A DNA stretch of 64,000 nucleotides from Arenibacter troitsensis. Its GTDB lineage: Bacteria > Bacteroidota > Bacteroidia > Flavobacteriales > Flavobacteriaceae. Shown piece by piece: positions 58,787-64,000 of this stretch. The stretch's first letter is position 1. Each line of letters begins with the position of its first letter. A model generated the notes under the pieces. The model was not told where the DNA came from. It did no database searches and worked only from the letters and a program-made list of their open reading frames with translations. Made by a program: the position numbers and the translations under genes. The stretch spans positions 62,001-126,000 of the forward strand of contig NZ_FXAO01000010.1 in the NCBI RefSeq assembly GCF_900177645.1, written 5' to 3'.

Positions 58787-59866
58787 ATGCAAACAAAATT
58801 ATACATAGCAGCACTCATCACCCTAGTCATAACTATTTCCAGTTGTGGGAGCGATGATAAAAAAATTGTGGCGGACAATTCCCCTGCCGTGGCCGTTGAA
58901 GTGAGCACGGTTTCCGAAGAGAACGGCAGTCCTTTCCTTTCCGCTAGTGGAAAGATTGAGGCAGTGAACAGTGCCAATATCAGTACCCGAATGATGGGAT
59001 ATGTTGATAAAATTTACGTGCAGGTCGGCGATAAAGTGAACAAAGGACAGCAATTGATAAGTATAAACAACACTGATCTATCCGCCAAATTGGCCCAGGT
59101 AAATGCTGGTATTACCGAAGCAACTGCTGCTTTTAACAATGCAGAAAAAGATTATAACAGGTATACAGCCTTGTTTAATGAGAACAGTGCTTCCCAAAAG
59201 GAACTGGACGATATTACGGCCAACTACAACATGGCCAAGGCTAGATTGGAAGGGGCCAAACAAATGAAGAACGAGGTGAACGCCCAATTTTCCTATAGCA
59301 ATATACGTGCTCCCTTTAACGGAGTGGTCACCAACAAATTTATTAAGGTTGGGGATATGGCAAATCCAGGGATGCCCTTAATGGAAGTAGAAAGTCCTGG
59401 CAATTTTCAGGTATTGGCCATGGTACCGGAATCGGAAATCCTTCAGATCCAATCGGGATCGGAAGTACAAGTTTTGATCAAGACTTTAGGAGAATCCTTT
59501 AAGGGAACAGTAGCCGAAGTGAGTACATCGGCCAAAAATACTGGAGGACAGTATGTGGTTAAGGTAATGTTGAACGAGTCCAAGTCCAATTTACTTTCTG
59601 GAATGTACGCCACTGTACAATTTCCTACTGCAAAAAAAGAGAATACCAATAGAGTGCTTATTCCTATAGATGCCTTAGTGCACAATGGACAATTGTCCGG
59701 GGTGTATACGGTTAGTGAAAGTAATACGGCACTTTTACGCTGGCTGCGATTGGGCAGGACTTATGGCGACAGTGTAGAGGTACTGTCAGGACTTTCCAGC
59801 GAGGAACAATATATAGTATCGGCGAAGGGGAAGTTGTTCAATGGAGCCAAAATAAGTATCCAATAA
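58787..59866 (+). CDS. RND periplasmic adaptor (membrane fusion lipoprotein)
   Basis: 359 residues with lipobox TISSC (Cys20). The order is typical: lipoyl half SASGKIEAVNSANISTRMMG, YVDKIYVQVGDKVNKGQQLI, an alpha-hairpin NAEKDYNRYTALFNENSASQ, the second lipoyl half SYSNIRAPFNGVVTNKFIKV and a beta-barrel plus membrane-proximal domain ending AKGKLFNGAKISI. It links the RND pump at 60175 with the TolC protein 75 bp upstream. Substrate not determinable. Confidence 0.92.
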   Translation: MQTKLYIAALITLVITISSCGSDDKKIVADNSPAVAVEVSTVSEENGSPFLSASGKIEAVNSANISTRMMGYVDKIYVQVGDKVNKGQQLISINNTDLSAKLAQVNAGITEATAAFNNAEKDYNRYTALFNENSASQKELDDITANYNMAKARLEGAKQMKNEVNAQFSYSNIRAPFNGVVTNKFIKVGDMANPGMPLMEVESPGNFQVLAMVPESEILQIQSGSEVQVLIKTLGESFKGTVAEVSTSAKNTGGQYVVKVMLNESKSNLLSGMYATVQFPTAKKENTNRVLIPIDALVHNGQLSGVYTVSESNTALLRWLRLGRTYGDSVEVLSGLSSEEQYIVSAKGKLFNGAKISIQ

Positions 59867-60013
59867 CTGAAGTTTTAAAAAAAGGATTTGTGTTAGGTCT
59901 GCCTTCAGGTAGGCGGGGGTTGCAGTGATTACCCCAGATTTTTTAGCTGATTTAGGCTAAAATGTAGCTGGCGTAAAAGCGGAAAGCCCAACATGAGCAT
60001 TCTTGAATGTTTT

Positions 60014-60083
60014 TCCTGCAAGGTCTCCATCCTGCAAGGTCTCCAAGACCTTCATTCCTGCAAGGTCTCCAAGACCTTGTAGG
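60014..60083. repeat. Three-unit palindromic repeat between adaptor and pump genes
   Basis: TCCTGCAAGGTCTCC occurs at 60014, 60030 and 60056. The second and third units carry the complementary half (AAGGTCT-CCA-AGACCTT), and the third extends to a 12-bp arm with one mismatch (CCTGCAAGGTCT/AGACCTTGTAGG). The block is in the 308-bp gap within the efflux operon, so it may be transcribed and act on mRNA stability or attenuation. Similar palindromic spacer repeats are known in Flavobacteriaceae. Confidence 0.75.
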
Positions 60084-60174
60084 TATAGGAAAAGACATGA
60101 AATGTATAAAGAGCATTCAAGACAAAGACAAGAATTGGCGAAGGTAACGCCCAAATAAAAAATAAAAGATAAAG

Positions 60175-63100
60175 ATGAAAGAAGGATTAGCAGGCAAAAT
60201 TGCCAAAGCATTTATAGGATCCAAGTTAACGGTCCTTCTAATGATCGTGTTCATGGTCATTGGGGTATACAGTTCGTTCTTGATACCAAGGGAGGAGGAG
60301 CCTCAGATAGATGTGCCCATGGCCGATATCTTTGTGGGCTACCCAGGGGCAAGTCCCACCGAAGTGGAAAGCAGGGTAACCAAACCCTTGGAAAAGTTGA
60401 TTTCCAATATTAAGGGGGTAGAATATGTGTATTCTACTTCCATGGAGGAGCAGGGAATGGTCATCGTACAGTTTTATGTAGGTGAGGACATTGAACGTTC
60501 TTTTGTTAAACTCCAAAACGAGATCAATAAACATATGGACGAAATGCCGCAAGGCGTTACTTTTCCTTTAATAAAAACCAGGGCCATAGATGATGTTCCC
60601 ATGTTGGGACTTACCTTATGGAGTGAGAAATACGACGATTACCAATTAAAGCAAATTGCCCAGGAACTTACGGATGAAATTGAAAAAGTGAACGATGTGT
60701 CCGCCACTCAAAGAATTGGTGGCCGAAATCGTCAATTAAGGGTGGTGTTGGACAAGGATAAATTGGCGGAAAGCGGATTGGATTTTCTTACAGTTGCCCA
60801 AATGATCAAGGCCAACAACCAACAGATTAGCGGTGGTAGTTTTGATAAGAACGATACTGAATTTATGGTAACCACAGGTAAATTCCTGGAATCTGCTACC
60901 GATGTGGAAAATCTGGTGGTAGGCGTACAACAGAACCGTCCCATTTATTTGAAGCAAATTGCCAGTATACAGGACGGACCCGAAATTCCCAAGGAATACG
61001 TATCCCTAGGTTTTGGGAAGGGGAGTGAAAAGGGGGAAACCTACAAGTCCGAATATCCTGCCGTTACCATTTCCATTGCCAAGCGCAAGGGTGCGGATGC
61101 CATGAATATTTCGGATATTATATTGGAGAAAGTAGATCACTTAAAAAAGAATCTAATTCCGGATGATGTGCATGTGGAGGTAACCCGAAACTACGGGGAA
61201 ACAGCTTCCCATAAGGTATCGGAATTATTAATGCACCTTATTGGGGCCATAATAGCGGTAACCTTTGTAGTAATGTTGGCCATGGGATGGCGTGGAGGAT
61301 TGGTGGTGTTTCTATCGGTACCCATCACCTTTGCCTTGACCTTGCTGAGCTATTATTTGCTGGACTATACCCTGAACCGTATCACCTTGTTCGCTTTGGT
61401 TTTCGTAACGGGTATTGTGGTGGACGACTCCATTATTATTGCGGAAAATATGCACCGGCATTTTAAAATGAAACGCCTGCCGTTTAAACAGGCTGCCTTG
61501 TATGCCATTAATGAAGTGGGCAACCCAACTATATTGGCCACTTTTACGGTAATTGCTTCCGTATTGCCAATGGCTTTTGTCTCCGGTCTAATGGGGCCCT
61601 ATATGTCGCCAATGCCCATTGGAGCTTCAATTGCCATGTTGTTGTCCCTTTTTGTTGCCTTGACGATTACGCCTTATTTAGGGTATATATTTCTTCGGGA
61701 GAAGGATAAAAAAGGAGAGGTAAAGGTAGAGAAACCTTTGGAGAATACCTTTATCTACAAGATGTACCATAAGTTTGAAAATCCTTTGATAGAAAACAAA
61801 AAGAAACGTTGGCTGTTTTTGGGAATTACCTTCTTGTTGCTCTTGGGTTCTATAGGCATGTTCTTTACCAAATCGGTGGCTGTAAAAATGTTACCGTTCG
61901 ATAATAAGAACGAGTTTCAGGTAGTCATAGACATGCCCGAAGGTACTACCTTGGAACGTACGGGAGTAGTGGCCAAGGAGATTGCCCAATACTTGAACAC
62001 CCGTCCGGAAGTGGTAAACTACCAAAGTTATGTAGGTACTTCCGCACCAATAACGTTCAACGGTCTTGTACGTCATTACGATATGAGGGGGGGAAGTAAT
62101 ATGGCCGATATTCAGGTGAATTTATTGGATAAGGGCAACAGAACTGCCCAAAGTCATGAGATTGCCAGTTTATTGCGTCCAGAAATCCAACGTATTGGGG
62201 AGAAGTTTAATGCCAATGTTAAGATTGTTGAGGTGCCACCTGGACCACCAGTGCTATCTACCATTGTTGGGGAAATATATGGCCCTGATTATGATACACA
62301 GATGGATATTGCGGACCAGGTACAGCAGATTCTTAAAAACACCCCGGATGTAGTGGATGTGGATTGGATGGTAGAAGCTGATCAAGTGGAATATCAATTG
62401 ATCATAGACAAGGAAAAGGCAATGCTTTACGGTGTGGCACCACAACAAATTGCCCATACTATGAACATGGCCCTATCGGAAAGGGCGGTGACCAATCTAT
62501 ATGATGAAAATGCTTCCAATCAAATAGGTTTAATATTGGCCTTGGAGGAAAAGGAGAAATCCACTATTCAGGATATTGCCCAATTGAAGGTAAAATCCCA
62601 ACAAGGAAATGGCAATATGGTGCCAATTGCAGATTTGGTTACTATAGAGCAAACCACTAGGGCCAAGAGTATTTATAGAAAAAACCAAAAGAGGGTGGTC
62701 TATGTCCTTGCCGATATGGCTGGGGATTTGGAAAGTCCGGTGTACGCTATTTTAGGGATGACCGATAAGTTAAAGGCCATGAATTTGCCAAAGGGTTATA
62801 CCATTGATGAACTGTACATAAAGCAACCCGATTTTGAGGATAATTACACCGTAAAATGGGATGGGGAATGGCAGATTACCTTGGAGGTATTCCGGGATCT
62901 TGGATTGGCCTTCCTAGGAGTAATTTTCATCATATACATATTGATCGTGGGGTGGTTCCAGAATTTTAAGGCCCCGGTGGTCATGATGGTGGCCATTCCG
63001 CTTTCTTTAATCGGGATTGTATTGGGCCATTGGCTATTGGATGCGTTTTTTACAGCAACTTCCTTTATAGGAATGATTGCCCTAGCGGGGATTATGGTTC

Positions 63101-63372
63101 GGAATTCGGTGTTGTTGATCGATTTTATTAATCTGCGTTTGGAGGAAGGTATTCCTTTAAAGTTGGCCGTCATCGAGGCCGGTGCCGTAAGGACTACCCC
63201 TATCCTATTAACAGCGGGAACTGTTGTAATCGGGGCGTTTGTAATCCTATTCGACCCCATTTTCCAGGGGTTGGCCATTTCTTTGATGGGAGGCACTATT
63301 GTATCCACGGTGCTTACACTGTTGGTAGTTCCTTTGGTCTATTATATGATAGAAAGGAAGAACTATAAATAA
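60175..63372 (+). CDS. RND efflux pump, AcrB/MexB superfamily
   Basis: 1,065 residues, the normal length for the family. The first TM lies at about 13-33 (IGSKLTVLLMIVFMVIGVYS). The porter domain has PMADIFVGYPGASPTEVESR and VTKPLEKLISNIKGVEYVYS, and the TM4 region has VFVTGIVVDDSIIIAENMHR with the paired Asp residues of proton transfer. The second half begins about 550 with WLFLGITFLLLLGSIGM and has the motif FIGMIALAGIMVRNSVLLID near the end. It exports drugs, acids or other compounds with the TolC protein and adaptor. The substrate cannot be set; the HME metal signature is not obvious. Confidence 0.94.
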   Translation: MKEGLAGKIAKAFIGSKLTVLLMIVFMVIGVYSSFLIPREEEPQIDVPMADIFVGYPGASPTEVESRVTKPLEKLISNIKGVEYVYSTSMEEQGMVIVQFYVGEDIERSFVKLQNEINKHMDEMPQGVTFPLIKTRAIDDVPMLGLTLWSEKYDDYQLKQIAQELTDEIEKVNDVSATQRIGGRNRQLRVVLDKDKLAESGLDFLTVAQMIKANNQQISGGSFDKNDTEFMVTTGKFLESATDVENLVVGVQQNRPIYLKQIASIQDGPEIPKEYVSLGFGKGSEKGETYKSEYPAVTISIAKRKGADAMNISDIILEKVDHLKKNLIPDDVHVEVTRNYGETASHKVSELLMHLIGAIIAVTFVVMLAMGWRGGLVVFLSVPITFALTLLSYYLLDYTLNRITLFALVFVTGIVVDDSIIIAENMHRHFKMKRLPFKQAALYAINEVGNPTILATFTVIASVLPMAFVSGLMGPYMSPMPIGASIAMLLSLFVALTITPYLGYIFLREKDKKGEVKVEKPLENTFIYKMYHKFENPLIENKKKRWLFLGITFLLLLGSIGMFFTKSVAVKMLPFDNKNEFQVVIDMPEGTTLERTGVVAKEIAQYLNTRPEVVNYQSYVGTSAPITFNGLVRHYDMRGGSNMADIQVNLLDKGNRTAQSHEIASLLRPEIQRIGEKFNANVKIVEVPPGPPVLSTIVGEIYGPDYDTQMDIADQVQQILKNTPDVVDVDWMVEADQVEYQLIIDKEKAMLYGVAPQQIAHTMNMALSERAVTNLYDENASNQIGLILALEEKEKSTIQDIAQLKVKSQQGNGNMVPIADLVTIEQTTRAKSIYRKNQKRVVYVLADMAGDLESPVYAILGMTDKLKAMNLPKGYTIDELYIKQPDFEDNYTVKWDGEWQITLEVFRDLGLAFLGVIFIIYILIVGWFQNFKAPVVMMVAIPLSLIGIVLGHWLLDAFFTATSFIGMIALAGIMVRNSVLLIDFINLRLEEGIPLKLAVIEAGAVRTTPILLTAGTVVIGAFVILFDPIFQGLAISLMGGTIVSTVLTLLVVPLVYYMIERKNYK

Positions 63373-63484
63373 GGACGGGTCTCTGGGCGTTGTCGAAGAG
63401 ATTCTTCTAGAGGATTAATTTAGTCCATACCGGATTTCAGGATAAAAGTCCAATTCTAATAACTGAATTTTAAAATATAAAGTA

Positions 63485-63790
63485 ATGAAACTACTCATAG
63501 TAACCGTTGTAGAGGAATACGCCAAGGAAATTTTACAACTATTTAAAAGGGCCAATATTGAGAGCTTTAGCAGCTCCGATATTGATGGGTATAAAAATCC
63601 TGCCCAAGTGCTTATGGCTTCAAACTGGTTCCCCAGTGAAAAAGGAGGTGTGGAATCTGCCATGTTTTTTTCCTTTACCTCCGAGGAAAATATTGAGCTT
63701 TTATTTGAACTCATTTTATCGTTCAATAATAATTTGGAAACCAACAATCCTATAAGGGCAGCGGTGGTTCCTATAGAAAAGTATATTTAA
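63485..63790 (+). CDS. Small PII/DUF3240-like protein (101 aa)
   Basis: 101 residues, no signal peptide. It begins MKLLIVTVVEEYAKEILQLF, then helix RANIESFSSSDI, and a C-terminal strand/helix SFTSEENIELLFELILSFNN. The alternation beta-alpha-beta and a size of 100 residues resemble small ferredoxin-like or PII-like proteins that regulate transporters; the family is not certain. It is 112 bp after the RND gene and 21 bp before the DUF2892 gene, in the same direction. Regulation of the pump is an inference from position. Confidence 0.55.
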   Translation: MKLLIVTVVEEYAKEILQLFKRANIESFSSSDIDGYKNPAQVLMASNWFPSEKGGVESAMFFSFTSEENIELLFELILSFNNNLETNNPIRAAVVPIEKYI

Positions 63791-63811
63791 TAACCTTTAA
63801 AAAATAGTATT

Positions 63812-64000
63812 ATGATTAATAGATATATCAGGGCAATTGCCGGGGCTTTTGTAGTTATTAGTGTTGTATTGGCCATTTACGTAAATATAAACTGGTTGTG
63901 GTTTACCGTTTTTGTCGGGGTTAACCTATTCCAATCTGCATTTACCCAATGGTGCCTTATGGAAAAGATTTTGTTCAAATTGGGAGTAAAAAAGGAAGGG
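63812..64000 (+). CDS. DUF2892-type (YgaP-like) inner-membrane protein, cut by window end
   Basis: The ATG at 63812 opens a frame to the window end (63 codons visible). It has two hydrophobic helices, AIAGAFVVISVVLAIYVNIN and WLWFTVFVGVNLFQSAFTQW, and ends with CLMEKILFKLGVKKEG, the pattern of the DUF2892 domain found alone or fused to rhodanese (as in E. coli YgaP). The fusion partner family is encoded at 51839. The C-terminal end is outside the window. It is probably one of the last genes of the efflux operon. Confidence 0.8.
   Translation, partial: MINRYIRAIAGAFVVISVVLAIYVNINWLWFTVFVGVNLFQSAFTQWCLMEKILFKLGVKKEG

Noticed and set aside
60014-60083. Possible CRISPR array
   Set aside because: Only three short palindromic units with spacers of 1-3 bp; no cas genes; it fits a REP-like repeat.

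Overview
The window is typical of a marine Flavobacteriaceae (Bacteroidota) chromosome. The evidence is moderate GC with AT-rich spacers, weak Shine-Dalgarno signals, a SusR-like hybrid two-component regulator, GH29 fucosidase, FGly sulfatases, sialate-O-acetylesterase, many Sec lipoproteins and a CAZyme/sulfatase-rich layout. The species is not determinable from sequence reading alone.

Region A (1-9607) is the right part of an integrated mobile element. It holds a replication/mobilisation-like module (excisionase-type HTH, winged-helix protein, DnaC-like ATPase) followed by strong inverted repeats. Next comes a stress-type cassette on the minus strand (TerB-like, a nonsense-mutated HPF/RaiA gene, prohibitin, cupin, AraC regulator), then a decayed stretch with a Met-rich lipoprotein pseudogene, and a tyrosine recombinase. 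It ends in the 3' half of a CAT-anticodon tRNA whose 5' half is missing, so the integrase probably used the anticodon loop. Region B (9608-17663) is a second, compact element: a 1,234-residue KAP/YobI-type membrane P-loop NTPase as cargo, an HUH rolling-circle Rep, small proteins, an HTH protein and a second, unrelated tyrosine recombinase. It ends at another copy of the tRNA 3'-end sequence. Region C (17664-17844) is a tiny hairpin-rich segment closed by a third copy. An AbiH-family defence gene follows directly. The locus therefore looks like a tRNA-targeted hotspot with tandem insertions and defence cargo.

Region D (19399-31895) is a polysaccharide-utilisation-like locus under a hybrid two-component system: esterase, alpha-L-fucosidase, sialate O-acetylesterase and two sulfatases, without SusC/SusD in view. 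Region E (32505-36398) has an orphan protein and a three-gene ABC-2 exporter with a NEW3-domain partner. A deletion remnant of a GH88-like gene follows.

Region F (37396-51287) has two convergent catabolic operons. The plus-strand operon encodes mainly exported enzymes (SMP-30 lactonase, RidA, RraA, NTF2-like, membrane dehydrogenase with cytochrome c) plus a BASS-type importer, suggesting oxidation of a small acid or sugar derivative in the periplasm. The minus-strand operon encodes a secreted alpha/alpha-barrel protein, a SUMF1-like protein, a glycosidase-like lipoprotein, two DapA-family lyases and a Gfo/Idh/MocA oxidoreductase.

Region G (51839-64000) is an envelope, redox and metal-type neighbourhood: rhodanese, HMA protein, dihaem lipoprotein, LOG protein, DUF2202 and DUF6799 proteins, beta-barrel, TolC/adaptor/RND efflux operon and a DUF2892 membrane protein cut by the window edge. 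No intact tRNA, rRNA or CRISPR array was seen. Several genes are broken by single stops or deletions, mostly in or near the mobile and catabolic regions.
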